Positions 25,001 to 32,274 of a stretch of DNA of 32,380 nucleotides are shown here, piece by piece. Source of the stretch: an uncultured Clostridia bacterium (GTDB taxonomy: Bacteria; Bacillota; Clostridia; Oscillospirales; Acutalibacteraceae); NCBI GenBank assembly GCA_947630835.1, contig CANRIZ010000025.1, positions 1-32,380 on the forward strand, written 5' to 3'. The first letter of the stretch is position 1; each line of letters opens with the position of its first letter. A model generated the notes under the pieces. That model was not told where the DNA came from. It made no database searches and saw nothing but the letters and a program-made list of their open reading frames with translations. A program made the translations under genes and the position numbers.

Positions 25001-25596
25001 TTGAGGTCCTCAAAATCCCAAACCTTTATTTTCTGAATTTCGTGCGAAGTTCTGAAGCCGTCGAAGAAGTTGATAAACGGAACTCTCGACTTAATGGAAG
25101 CAAGATGAGCTACGGCGCCGAGGTCCATAACCTCCTGCGGATTTGTTTCGGCAAGCATTGCAAAGCCGGTCTGACGGCAGGCGTAAACGTCCGAATGATC
25201 GCCGAAGATATTAAGAGCGTGCGAAGCTACGCAGCGAGCCGATACGTGGAAAACGCAGGGGAGCAATTCGCCCGCAATCTTATACATATTGGGAATCATA
25301 AGAAGAAGACCCTGTGACGCCGTGTATGTAGTTGTGAGAGCGCCGGCGGCAAGAGAGCCGTGAACCGTACCCGAAGCGCCCGCTTCGGACTGCATCTCGG
25401 CAACCTTTACCGTTGTACCGAAAATGTTTTTAAGCCCCTGAGCCGACCACTGATCGACAAAGTCCGCCATAGGGCTTGACGGTGTAATGGGATAAATGCC
25501 GGCTACTTCGGTAAAAGCATAAGATACATGAGCAGCAGCATTGTTACCATCCATAGTCTTTGATTTTCTGACTATGGGAGTTTTTGTTTCTGCCAT
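22024..25596 (-). CDS. nifJ: pyruvate:ferredoxin (flavodoxin) oxidoreductase
   Basis: This is a single-chain 1190-residue PFOR, which converts pyruvate and CoA to acetyl-CoA and CO2 while reducing ferredoxin or flavodoxin, the central step of pyruvate use in anaerobes. Fused domains run in the usual order. The N-terminal pyruvate-binding region carries YPITPSSPMAD. A transketolase C-terminal-like domain and the gamma domain (FWGLGGDGTVGANKDS) follow. A two-cluster ferredoxin domain has CAQCNKCAYVCP and CMGCGVCIGVCP. The TPP-binding domain has GDGWAYDIGFGG, SNTGGQASKAS and the proximal-cluster cysteines in CAGCAE. The length is typical. The ATG at 25596 follows AAGGAGG, and the gene forms a monocistronic unit between a good promoter and a clear terminator. 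Codon use is strongly biased, as in highly expressed genes. Confidence 0.97.
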   Translation of the reverse strand: MAETKTPIVRKSKTMDGNNAAAHVSYAFTEVAGIYPITPSSPMADFVDQWSAQGLKNIFGTTVKVAEMQSEAGASGTVHGSLAAGALTTTYTASQGLLLMIPNMYKIAGELLPCVFHVSARCVASHALNIFGDHSDVYACRQTGFAMLAETNPQEVMDLGAVAHLASIKSRVPFINFFDGFRTSHEIQKIKVWDFEDLKEMCDMDAVNEFRKRALNPERPVMRGSHENGDIFFQHREACNEYYNAVPGIVEEYMGKVNEKLGTDYKLFNYYGASDAERVIVAMGSVCDVAEEVIDYLLAKGEKVGLIKVRLYRPFSTKAFADAVPSTVKKIAVLDRTKEPGSIGEPLFLDVIAALNEQGRDGVKVCGGRYGLGSKDTPPASIFAVYEHLNADTPARAFTIGINDDVTHLSLEEKPAPITAAEGTIECKFWGLGGDGTVGANKDSIKIIGDHTDKYVQAYFQYDSKKTGGITISHLRFGDKPIKSSYYINKADFVACHNPSYIEKGYKMVQDVKPGGVFLINCQWDEKELGEKLNAETKQYIAKNNIQLYTVNAIDLAAQIGLGKRTNTVLQSAFFSLAKVLPPEDAIGYMKEKAQKFMKKGKEIVEMNEKAIDAGATAYVKIDVPADWANAVDTGAEEKSEGPAKLVEMVDSIMKPVGKMDGDSLPVSAFTSHADGTFEQGASAYEKRGVAVMVPEWDGTTCAQCNKCAYVCPHATIRPYLLNDEEAANAPECASIVDKKAGKGKGVYKYTMAVSPLDCMGCGVCIGVCPTKSLKMVPRESQDSKQAAFDYMVKNVSVKEDVADNKTVIGSQYKTPLLEFSGSCAGCAETSYARLITQLFGDRMYISNATGCSSIWGGPAATSPYTVDKNGHGPAWANSLFEDNAEHGYGMYLGQNAVRNRLIDKVKTIVNEGKAPADVLDAAKAYLDTVNDGEANKAASDKLVEALKGFDCSCEAKKDIIDNAEYLSKKSVWIFGGDGWAYDIGFGGVDHVLASGEDVNIMVFDTEVYSNTGGQASKASNIGQVAQFAAAGKSIAKKSLAEIAMSYGYVYVAQIAMGADQNQTLKALTEAEAYHGPSIVIAYAPCEMHSIKGGMANCQAEMKRAVDCGYWNMFRYNPQLKAEGKNPFTIDSKQGSESYRDFIMNEARYSSLTRSFPERAEELFTKAEKTANDRYNHLLKLKAMYEPDAE

Positions 25597-25646
25597 TATT
25601 ATTTCCTCCTTAAAAGGTTAATTAACTGTATTCGCATACATTGTAT

Positions 25647-25675
25647 ATTTTATCACTTTAGAACTTGTATGTAAA
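25647..25675 (-). promoter_or_regulatory. sigma-A-type promoter of the PFOR gene
   Basis: TTTACA (25675-25670), a 17-base spacer and TAAAAT (25652-25647) lie on the minus strand. The leader is about 45 bases. The AT-rich stretch 25680-25760 further upstream shows no other feature. Confidence 0.65.
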
Positions 25676-25763
25676 TATACTAATATGTAAAAAAACGATT
25701 TTTTTGCGTGTAATATTTAGATATTTTGTTATTATTTCGCCTTTTAAAATCCTGTATAAAATT

Positions 25764-25790
25764 CGGGAAACCCTTGCAGTGGGTTTCCCG
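25764..25790 (-). terminator. terminator of the uxaC-HAD operon
   Basis: A perfect 10-bp stem CGGGAAACCC/GGGTTTCCCG with a 7-base loop runs, on the minus strand, into AATTTTATACAGG. It lies 40 bases after the HAD stop. Confidence 0.75.
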
Positions 25791-25829
25791 CAATCTTATT
25801 GCCTTTGCAAAAAAAGAAACGCTTGAATT

Positions 25830-26663
25830 TCAAAGCGTGTGTTCGCCTGCGAGCACCAGTTTCTCAACCGTTTTTGCAAGTCCGTCTTCCGCGTTAGTCG
25901 GCGCTATATGCTTTGCCGCCTTTTTACATTCGTCGCAGGCATTGCCCATGGCGACGGATTCGCCCGCAAACAAAAGCATTTCATAATCGTTCATAGCGTC
26001 GCCGAACGCCATAACCTCGTCCCTTTCTATGCCGAGCTTTTTACAAAAGCCCTCGAGCGCCGTACCCTTGTTTACGTTCGCGGCGGTGACCTCTATTTCA
26101 CCGGGAATGGACGTTGTGACGTAAAGACCGTTGTTTTCAAAGAAATCGCAAAAATGCTTTTTCTGCTCGTCGGTTATAGAGTAAATAGCAATTATCTCCG
26201 CATTTTCGCCGTCCGTCTGCGAAAGCATATCCTCGCAGACCGTGGAGAGGCTCATAAACTCCTCCAAAAACGCCTGCGGCAGTCCCCTGTTTACATAGTA
26301 TTGCATTTTGCTCTCGGGAACAAAAATTTTGCCCGAAAAATAGGCGTTATAATATATTTCAAATTTCTCGATTTCGCCCAAAAGAGTTTTTGTAAGCTCT
26401 GCGGAAATTCTGTTTTCGTAAATATCCCTATTTTCGTTCCTGTCGTAGACGGCGGCGCCGTTTGAATACACAACATAGTCGCAAAAGGGAATTTGCTTTA
26501 TTACATTATCTACAAAGCCGAGCGTGCGCCCCGTCGCTATCGCTATTTTTATTCCCCTGTCGTGAGCTTCCCTCAACGCCTTTACCGTTGCGTCGGTAAC
26601 GGTAAGGTGGTCGGGCGCCATAAGCGTGCCGTCAAGGTCGGTTACAATCAGTTTTACAGCCAT
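25830..26663 (-). CDS. Cof-type HAD-IIB family phosphatase
   Basis: This is a 277-residue HAD hydrolase of the Cof/YidA type, cytosolic phosphatases acting mainly on sugar phosphates and similar small molecules. Motif I DLDGTL has the nucleophile at D9 and acid/base D11. Motif II is IATGRT, and motif III/IV is FGDAMNDYEML near 217-227 with the upstream lysine in VNKGTAL. The size and C2-type cap match the family. The start ATG overlaps the uxaC stop by one base (TAATG), so translation is coupled. That coupling suggests a phosphatase acting on a metabolite of the hexuronate pathway, but the substrate is not known. Confidence 0.9.
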   Translation of the reverse strand: MAVKLIVTDLDGTLMAPDHLTVTDATVKALREAHDRGIKIAIATGRTLGFVDNVIKQIPFCDYVVYSNGAAVYDRNENRDIYENRISAELTKTLLGEIEKFEIYYNAYFSGKIFVPESKMQYYVNRGLPQAFLEEFMSLSTVCEDMLSQTDGENAEIIAIYSITDEQKKHFCDFFENNGLYVTTSIPGEIEVTAANVNKGTALEGFCKKLGIERDEVMAFGDAMNDYEMLLFAGESVAMGNACDECKKAAKHIAPTNAEDGLAKTVEKLVLAGEHTL

Positions 26664-28072
26664 TATTTTAACTCCAAGCCAAAATATTTTTCCGCATTGT
26701 TGAAGGAAATATCGGAAACCGTCTGCGAGAGGAATTTAATATCCTCCGGATACTTTCCCTCCTCTACCCATTCGCCTATAAGCTCGCAGAGTATTCTCCT
26801 GAAATACTCGTGTCTCGGATAGGATAGAAAGCTCCTCGAATCGGTAATCATACCGACAAATTTGCTCAATACGCCCAAATTTGCAAGCGCCGAAAGCTGC
26901 GCGCGCATACCGTCGTAATTGTCGTTAAACCACCAGGCGGAGCCGAACTGGATTTTTGAGGCCGCCTCGCTCGTCTGGAAATTGCCGAGCATCGAGCCCA
27001 AAACGTAATTGTCCTTGGGATTGAGAGTAAACAGCACGGTCTTGGGCAGTCTGTCGTTTTTGGCGAGGCTGTCGAGGAACATCGAAAGCCCCTCGGCTAT
27101 TTCCTTGTCGTCAATGGAATCGAAGCCCGTATCCGCGCCCAATTTTTTATACATCTTAGTATTGTTGTTGCGAAGCGCGCCTATATGAAGCTCCATAACC
27201 CAACCCTTTTGCGCGTATTGCTCGCCGAAAAATCTCAGCAAATCGGTAACGTACTTGTCAAGCTCCCCGACCGTAAGCTTTTTACCGCCGACGCCCTTTT
27301 TGAAGATAGCCTCAAGCTCTTTTTCGTCGGCTTGAGCGCAGGGAACGTAACTTAGAGCGTGGTCGCTTGCGCGGCAGCCCATTTTATCAAAAAAATCTAT
27401 TCTCTCCTTCAGCGCTTCTTTAAGAGCCGAATACGAAAGTATTTCCCTGCCGACAGCCTTTTCCATAGCGGCAATCCACGGTATAAAGGAGGGCTGATTG
27501 ATATTGAGCGCCTTGTCGGGTCTGAATGCGGGCAGTACCTTGCATTTAAAATCCTTTTCCTTTTTCAAAAGCTTATGGTATTCGAGCGAATCCGCCGCGT
27601 CGTCGGTGGTGCAAACGCATTTGACGTTTGATTTTTCGATAAGCTCTCTGGGGGTAAAGCCGCCCGCCTTAATCATATCGTTGCATTTTTTCCATATTGC
27701 CTCGGCGGTTTGAGGAGAAAGCGTTTCGGTAATTCCGAAATAGCGCTGTAATTCGAGATGGGTCCAATGATAAAGGGGGTTTCCGATAAGATACGGCACA
27801 ACCTCCGCCCATTTCAAGAATTTCTCCTTTGCGGATTTTCTGCCGGTTATATATTCCTCGTCAACGCCGTATGAGCGCATGGCTCTCCACTTGTAATGGT
27901 CGCCGCCCAGCCAAAGCTCCGTTATGTTTGCGGGCCGCTTGTTTTCGTATATTTCCTTCGGAGAAAGATGACAGTGCCAATCGAAAATCGGCGTTTTCTC
28001 GGCTCCCTTTTTGTAAATTTCCTTTGCCGTTTTTGTTGAAAGCAAAAAATCCTTATCCATAAATTTTTTCAT
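26663..28072 (-). CDS. uxaC: glucuronate (hexuronate) isomerase
   Basis: This 469-residue enzyme interconverts D-glucuronate/D-fructuronate and D-galacturonate/D-tagaturonate, the first step of bacterial hexuronate breakdown. It belongs to the amidohydrolase fold. The start has KDFLLSTKTAKEIY and PIFDWHCHLSPKEI with the metal-site pair H33 and H35. TELWLGGDHYKWRAMRSYG, CTTDDAADSLEYH and GWVMELHIGALRNNN are also typical. I chose the ATG at 28072, which has GGAG 7 bases upstream, over a longer frame from 28111. No other hexuronate genes (uxuA, uxuB, kdgK, kdgA) are in this window, so the rest of the pathway must lie elsewhere. Its own promoter is unclear; it may depend on read-through from the regulator gene upstream. 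Confidence 0.95.
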   Translation of the reverse strand: MKKFMDKDFLLSTKTAKEIYKKGAEKTPIFDWHCHLSPKEIYENKRPANITELWLGGDHYKWRAMRSYGVDEEYITGRKSAKEKFLKWAEVVPYLIGNPLYHWTHLELQRYFGITETLSPQTAEAIWKKCNDMIKAGGFTPRELIEKSNVKCVCTTDDAADSLEYHKLLKKEKDFKCKVLPAFRPDKALNINQPSFIPWIAAMEKAVGREILSYSALKEALKERIDFFDKMGCRASDHALSYVPCAQADEKELEAIFKKGVGGKKLTVGELDKYVTDLLRFFGEQYAQKGWVMELHIGALRNNNTKMYKKLGADTGFDSIDDKEIAEGLSMFLDSLAKNDRLPKTVLFTLNPKDNYVLGSMLGNFQTSEAASKIQFGSAWWFNDNYDGMRAQLSALANLGVLSKFVGMITDSRSFLSYPRHEYFRRILCELIGEWVEEGKYPEDIKFLSQTVSDISFNNAEKYFGLELK

Positions 28073-28113
28073 TTTCTTTCTCCTTCGTTTAATCGAATTT
28101 AACAAAAGCAAAA

Positions 28114-28140
28114 GCTTTAACGCCTTTGCGGCCTTAAAGC
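28114..28140 (-). terminator. probable terminator of the DtxR-type regulator gene
   Basis: Arms GCTTTAA and TTAAAGC (7 bp, extended by three inner GC pairs after a mismatch) close a 5-base loop, and the minus strand continues TTTTGCTTTTG. It lies between the regulator stop (28149) and uxaC. Confidence 0.55.
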
Positions 28141-28148
28141 CTTTGATC

Positions 28149-28529
28149 TCAGCTTTTTTCGCTTGAAATTTTATTTACGTAAGCCTTTATTGCGTTGAAG
28201 GTTTCGTCCGAAATATCATGCTCGATTTTGCATGCGTCCCGAACCGCCGTGCTTTCGTCAACGCCCAAAGAGGTAAGGCATTTTGAAAGCACCGTATGCC
28301 TTTCGTAAATTTTTTTCGCAATTTTTTCGCCGCTTTCGGTAAGGCTTATTCCGCCGTCAGGAGCGATTTTCAGATAATCGGCGTCCTTTAGCGAATTAAC
28401 GGCGCGGCTGATGCTCGGCTTTGAAAAATTCATATATTCGCAAATGTCTATAGAGCGAACCCTGTCATGCTTTTTTGATAAAACCAATATTGTTTCAAGA
28501 TACATTTCCGAAGATTCCGTAAGCTTCAT
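28149..28529 (-). CDS. DtxR-family iron-type metalloregulator, short form
   Basis: This is a 126-residue transcriptional repressor with an N-terminal winged helix (about 1-60, DICEYMNFSKPSISRAVNSL) and a dimerisation/metal domain. The C-terminal SH3-like domain of DtxR is absent. The ligand pattern reads as iron-type. The first position aligned with DtxR M10 and MntR D8 is M9 (SEMYLET), and the later set is H78, C100, E103 and H104 (ACKIEH), as in DtxR H79, C102, E105 and H106. MntR would have Asp and Glu at M9 and C100. An Fe2+-responsive role is therefore likely, by inference. The ATG at 28529 has AAGGA 9 bases upstream; the longer frame from 28550 is not preferred. No feoAB or other metal transporter genes are adjacent. 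Confidence 0.88.
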   Translation of the reverse strand: MKLTESSEMYLETILVLSKKHDRVRSIDICEYMNFSKPSISRAVNSLKDADYLKIAPDGGISLTESGEKIAKKIYERHTVLSKCLTSLGVDESTAVRDACKIEHDISDETFNAIKAYVNKISSEKS

Positions 28530-28589
28530 AAAGGCACATCCTTCCCACAAATATTATCAAAAAACAAAACCAAGCCGAACTTTTTATAA

Positions 28590-28618
28590 ATAATAACACA
28601 AACCGCGCGGCTTTTCAA
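28590..28618 (-). promoter_or_regulatory. promoter of the DtxR-type regulator
   Basis: TTGAAA (28618-28613), a 17-base spacer and TATTAT (28595-28590) lie on the minus strand. The GC-rich spacer contains CCGCGCGG, a self-complementary stretch. The leader is about 55 bases. Confidence 0.6.
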
Positions 28619-28649
28619 GCTTTGAAAGGATTAGTTTATTAAAAAAAAA

Positions 28650-28671
28650 GCGGCGAGGATTTCCCCGCCGC
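28650..28671 (-). terminator. strong terminator of the LCP-HAD operon
   Basis: GCGGCG and CGCCGC pair with two further GG/CC pairs inside, and the minus strand runs into nine T residues (28649-28641). It is the most canonical terminator in the window. Confidence 0.9.
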
Positions 28672-28675
28672 AAAA

Positions 28676-29275
28676 TTATTTCATCTGCCTTAAATAAGCG
28701 CCGTTTTCTTTGATTTTTTCAATCTTATCGCCGGTAACGTAATAAACGTCTTTTGAAATATCCATAAAAGGCTTGTCATTCATGGAATCGGTGTAAAACT
28801 CGTCTATTACCGCGTCGCCGTAAGCGTCCCTGAACATTTTTATTTTATTGTCCCTGAAACAAATTTGGGATATTTCGCCGGTTTTGATGTCAAAGCCCGT
28901 GCATATCACGTTCTTTATGCCGAGCCTTCCGCATATTTCAAGCAAAAGCGGCTCGGGAGAGGCGGATACTATAACGTCGTCCTCCCTCATCATATCGGTA
29001 ATCCACTTTTTAACCTTTTTTTGATGAGTATCCCAAAACTTTTTTATTTCCGCCTCGGCATTTTCAAATTTACGACAGCACTCTCTTGGGATATAGGCGT
29101 AATCCGTAAGCACCTCGTCAATACTCAGCTTGCCCGCCTTGTACTTGTAAACGCACTCGGCAAACGAGGGGATATACTTGGCTATCTGAATGGGGAACTT
29201 CTTTACATAATAGAAGAAGAAATCCACGCCGCTCTCGCCGTCATAAATTGTATTGTCAAAGTCAAATACTCTCAT
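28676..29275 (-). CDS. HAD-IB (phosphoserine phosphatase-like) hydrolase
   Basis: This is a 199-residue HAD phosphatase. Motif I is FDFDNTIYDG with D5 as nucleophile and D7 as acid/base. Motif II is VSASPEP (about 103-109), the motif III lysine is in RDNKIKMF, and motif IV is YTDSMNDKPFMD. The cap is an insertion of the C1 helical type between motifs I and II, with a hydrophobic VDFFFYYVKKFPIQIAKYIPSF segment. Related proteins dephosphorylate serine, lipid-linked or other small substrates; the substrate here is unknown. The ATG at 29275 follows AAAGGGTG. It lies 20 bases after the LCP gene and before a strong terminator, so the two form an operon. Confidence 0.85.
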   Translation of the reverse strand: MRVFDFDNTIYDGESGVDFFFYYVKKFPIQIAKYIPSFAECVYKYKAGKLSIDEVLTDYAYIPRECCRKFENAEAEIKKFWDTHQKKVKKWITDMMREDDVIVSASPEPLLLEICGRLGIKNVICTGFDIKTGEISQICFRDNKIKMFRDAYGDAVIDEFYTDSMNDKPFMDISKDVYYVTGDKIEKIKENGAYLRQMK

Positions 29276-29295
29276 ATAAAATTCACCCTTTAGGC

Positions 29296-30711
29296 TTATG
29301 CCGCTTCGTTCGTTACGGGCGGGGACGCGGCGCTGTCTGCGGGAACTTCGGCTTTTTCGGTGTTCTCCTCAGTTACCGCCGGCGCAGTCGTTACGGGTTC
29401 CGTTACGGGAGCCGTCACTTCGTTCGTTACAGGCTCGGCGGACGTCGTTTGCTCCTGAGTTACGGTAACGGTTTGACTTACCTGCGAGCTTGTAGTCTCG
29501 GGAGCTTCGGTGGTTTCCGGCTCTTTGTACTGCTTTGTATCCGGTTCAACGTAAACTCCTTCGGGAGCTTCGTCGTCATCGTCGAAATAATCCCTGCTGT
29601 CAACCTCGTCGGGATGCTGCTGAGTAAACAAATCGTTTGAATCGTAGGAGAAGGTCGGACTCTCGCCGTAGATAAATTCAAATATTTTTTCCGAAGCCTT
29701 GTCAAGGTCGTATCTCCAAACCCATGCGCCCTCGTATATTCCGCCTATAGCCTCCTCCTCGTTGGGCACGGTAAGCGTTTGTATCTCCACGTCCTCGTTG
29801 ATAAGCGGAACAAGGCTCATAACCTCGCTGAAGGAAACGGAGGTTTCGCAAAGCGACATAATGGTTTTAACTACCTTGGAATAATCCGACGGCTTAACCT
29901 GCTTCGCCTTTTCAAGCAGCGCCTTAATAACCATTTTCTGCCTGTTTGAACGCGCGATGTCGGAGTCGTACTTACGAAGCCTTACGAATACCGCGGCCTG
30001 GTCGCCGTTAAGGTGAACGTCGCCGTACTCGGTAACCTGTTCTATTACCTTGCCCTCGTCGTCGCCTATATCGTTAATCTGCCGCATTTCGGACTCGGTA
30101 ATGGTAACGTCAACGCCGCCGAGAACGTCGATAGCGTCCGCAAGCTTATAGAAATTGATTGTTGCGTAATCCTCGATATTCAAATGGAAATTCTTATTTA
30201 ACGTCTTAATCGCAAGCTCCGCCCCGCCGAAGGCATAGGCGTGAGTAATTTTCTGGTTTTTGTAACCGTCTATTGCCACATAGCTGTCACGGAGTATGGA
30301 AGTGAGCTTAACGGTTTTCTCCTTGGGATTTAAGCTGACTATAATAATAGAATCCGAGCGGCCTTTAAAGGAATTTTCATCTCTTGTATCAAGACCGAAA
30401 ACGGCTACGTTTATAATATCGGTATCGCCGAAATTATTGTAAATATCATCCGAAATGCCGAGATTTTTTTCGTCTATATCGGTTCTGTAGCCGGAATAAA
30501 CGGCAACAACGGCAATAATGGCGGCGATTAAGACAAGAACCAAAACAATCACGGCTATTATTATGGCCTTGCGCCATTTGTCAAGCGACTTCCATTTTTC
30601 CTTAATGCCGATTTTCTTCCTGCCGACGCCTTTTTTTGCCAAGTTTGCGCCGGCGGCTTCGCCCCTGCCTCTATTGATATTATCGCCCGTATTTCTGCTG
30701 TTATTATCCAT
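29296..30711 (-). CDS. LytR-CpsA-Psr (LCP) family wall-polymer ligase
   Basis: This is a 471-residue type II membrane protein counted from the ATG at 30711, which is preceded by AGAGGT. The longer frame begins inside and upstream of the promoter and is rejected. It has a basic cytoplasmic N-terminus (1-47), one membrane segment (about 48-72) and an extracellular LCP domain (about 95-275). The conserved charged residues are in GLDTRDENSFKGRSD (106-120), SILRDSYV (138-145) and VRLRKYDSDIARSNRQ (243-258). These bind polyprenyl-pyrophosphate and catalyse transfer of anionic glycopolymers to peptidoglycan. The C-terminal ~90 residues are a low-complexity Thr/Pro/Glu/Val tail, possibly wall-spanning and glycosylatable. 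It is driven by a perfect promoter that diverges from glnA. Confidence 0.93.
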   Translation of the reverse strand: MDNNSRNTGDNINRGRGEAAGANLAKKGVGRKKIGIKEKWKSLDKWRKAIIIAVIVLVLVLIAAIIAVVAVYSGYRTDIDEKNLGISDDIYNNFGDTDIINVAVFGLDTRDENSFKGRSDSIIIVSLNPKEKTVKLTSILRDSYVAIDGYKNQKITHAYAFGGAELAIKTLNKNFHLNIEDYATINFYKLADAIDVLGGVDVTITESEMRQINDIGDDEGKVIEQVTEYGDVHLNGDQAAVFVRLRKYDSDIARSNRQKMVIKALLEKAKQVKPSDYSKVVKTIMSLCETSVSFSEVMSLVPLINEDVEIQTLTVPNEEEAIGGIYEGAWVWRYDLDKASEKIFEFIYGESPTFSYDSNDLFTQQHPDEVDSRDYFDDDDEAPEGVYVEPDTKQYKEPETTEAPETTSSQVSQTVTVTQEQTTSAEPVTNEVTAPVTEPVTTAPAVTEENTEKAEVPADSAASPPVTNEAA

Positions 30712-30790
30712 ATTTTTACCTCTGATTTCACACATCAAATTATTACAATCGCCGCGGCGTTGAAAGCAAAAATATGCCGCGATAGAAGCC

Positions 30791-30819
30791 ATTATACAAC
30801 AATTTGTCGAATGTGTCAA
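30791..30819 (-). promoter_or_regulatory. perfect-consensus promoter of the LCP-HAD operon
   Basis: TTGACA (30819-30814), a 17-base spacer and TATAAT (30796-30791) lie on the minus strand. Both hexamers are perfect. The leader to the ATG at 30711 is about 75 bases. Confidence 0.85.
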
Positions 30820-30829
30820 TTTTTTGTCC

Positions 30830-30846
30830 GCGGCAAAATAAGCCGC
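30830..30846. repeat. GC-rich inverted repeat between divergent promoters
   Basis: GCGGC-AAAATAA-GCCGC occupies the centre of the 30-base gap between the two outward-facing -35 elements of the LCP and glnA promoters. It is well placed for an operator serving both, but no known box is recognised. Confidence 0.5.
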
Positions 30847-30849
30847 AAG

Positions 30850-30877
30850 TTGACAAAAAGCCAAACTTTGTTATAAT
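30850..30877 (+). promoter_or_regulatory. sigma-A-type promoter of glnA
   Basis: TTGACA (30850-30855), a 16-base spacer and TATAAT (30872-30877). Transcription would start near 30884, leaving a 48-base leader that is too short for a glutamine riboswitch. The ribosome-binding site GGGG is at 30921-30924. Confidence 0.85.
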
Positions 30878-30931
30878 AGCCTTACAAACATCAACAAACG
30901 TATTATATGCCGTTTTGAAAGGGGTAACGCT

Positions 30932-32254
30932 ATGAATTATACCAAAGAGGACATTTTGGCTGTAGCGGAGCAAAAGGACATTAAATTTATAAGGCTTCAG
31001 TTTATTGACATATTCGGTCAGATAAAAAATGTTGCCATAACGAGGAATCAGCTTGAAAAAGCGCTTGACAACAAATGTATGTTTGACGGTTCTTCCATAG
31101 AGGGCTTTGTTCGTATAAACGAATCCGATATGTATTTGCGGCCCGACCTTAATTCCTTCGTTATTTTGCCTTGGAAGGACAGAACGGCAAGACTTATATG
31201 CGACGTTTATTGCAACGACGGAAAAACTCCTTTTATGGGCGACCCGAGAAATGTGCTTAAAAAGGTGATTAAAGAGGCTTCGGATATGGGCTTCACCTTT
31301 AACGCGGGCCCGGAATGTGAATTTTTCCTTTTCAGGCTTGACGAAAACGGAAACCCGACGACAAACACGGGCGACGTTGCGGGCTATTTTGATATGGGCC
31401 CCGCCGATAAGGGCGAGGAGTGCAGGAGGGATATATGCCTTGCGCTTGAGGATATGGGCTTTGAAATAGAGGCTTCGCACCACGAATGCGCCCACGGTCA
31501 GCACGAAATAGATTTCAAATTTGACGAGGTTTTGAAAACGGCGGACAATGTTATTACCTTTAAACATGTTGTAAAAACGTACGCCCGCCGCCACAATCTC
31601 CACGCAACGTTTATGCCAAAGCCTGTTTACGGCATACCGGGTTCGGGCATGCACACAAATATGTCGCTTATGAAAAACGGCGAAAACGCATTTTACGATC
31701 CCGATAAAAAATACGGCCTTTCCGATACGGCTTTACAATTTATTGCGGGCGTGCTTACGCACATAAAGGGCATTACGGCGGTTGCAAATCCGCTTGTAAA
31801 CTCGTACAAGAGGCTGGTTCCGGGCTATGAAGCTCCGGTTTACATTGCGTGGTCCGCGTCTAACCGTTCAACGCTTATAAGGATACCGACCGCAAGGGGA
31901 ATGGGTACAAGGGTTGAGCTTCGTTCGCCCGACCCCGCGTGCAATCCTTATCTTGAAATGGCGCTGTGCCTTGCGGCGGGACTTGACGGAATAAAGAGAG
32001 GCTTAACGCCGCCGGAAAGCACCTCGAGGAACATTTTTGAAATGACGGACGACGAGCTGAAAGCGGAGGGAATAAGCAATCTGCCCGCCACGCTTGAGGA
32101 CGCTATGGAGGAATTTTCAAAAGATTCGTTTATAAGAGAAACGCTCGGCGAGCATATATACAATAAATACCTTGAAGGCAAACTGAGAGAATGGAAAAAG
32201 TACCAAACAAGCGTTATGGATTGGGAAATCAACAGATACTTGTATAAATATTAA
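30932..32254 (+). CDS. glnA: glutamine synthetase, type I-alpha
   Basis: This is a 440-residue GSI that makes glutamine from glutamate, ammonia and ATP, the entry point of nitrogen assimilation. The beta-grasp signature FDGSSIEGF (about 50-58), the metal-binding GPECEFFLF (about 126-134), [14 protein letters not shown], the [18 protein letters not shown] stretch, NRSTLIRIP and the late [14 protein letters not shown] are present. The length and the absence of the 25-residue insertion and adenylylation loop place it in the GSI-alpha group of Firmicutes, normally controlled by feedback inhibition and by GlnR-type proteins. It is the only plus-strand gene here and sits opposite the LCP gene. The ATG follows GGGG with 7 bases between. 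No terminator is visible before the repeat array. Confidence 0.97.
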   Translation: MNYTKEDILAVAEQKDIKFIRLQFIDIFGQIKNVAITRNQLEKALDNKCMFDGSSIEGFVRINESDMYLRPDLNSFVILPWKDRTARLICDVYCNDGKTPFMGDPRNVLKKVIKEASDMGFTFNAGPECEFFLFRLDENGNPTTNTGDVAGYFDMGPADKGEECRRDICLALEDMGFEIEASHHECAHGQHEIDFKFDEVLKTADNVITFKHVVKTYARRHNLHATFMPKPVYGIPGSGMHTNMSLMKNGENAFYDPDKKYGLSDTALQFIAGVLTHIKGITAVANPLVNSYKRLVPGYEAPVYIAWSASNRSTLIRIPTARGMGTRVELRSPDPACNPYLEMALCLAAGLDGIKRGLTPPESTSRNIFEMTDDELKAEGISNLPATLEDAMEEFSKDSFIRETLGEHIYNKYLEGKLREWKKYQTSVMDWEINRYLYKY

Positions 32255-32274
32255 AATCTTGCTCGGATTTAAAC

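Noticed and set aside
25680-25760. AT-rich stretch upstream of PFOR as a small RNA or origin element
   Set aside because: Only runs of A and T with no hairpin, repeat or terminator that would support an RNA gene.
25839-26465. 208-codon plus-strand frame inside the HAD gene
   Set aside because: It is the antisense shadow of the Cof-type HAD phosphatase, whose motifs are intact.
30878-30931. Glutamine riboswitch or GlnR box upstream of glnA
   Set aside because: The leader is under 60 bases without the needed structure, and TGTNA-N7-TNACA is not found.
30743-31654. Long minus-strand open frame of 303 codons opposite glnA
   Set aside because: It lies wholly within glnA and its upstream promoter region, has arginine/lysine-rich non-family sequence and no ribosome-binding site. 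glnA is unambiguous.
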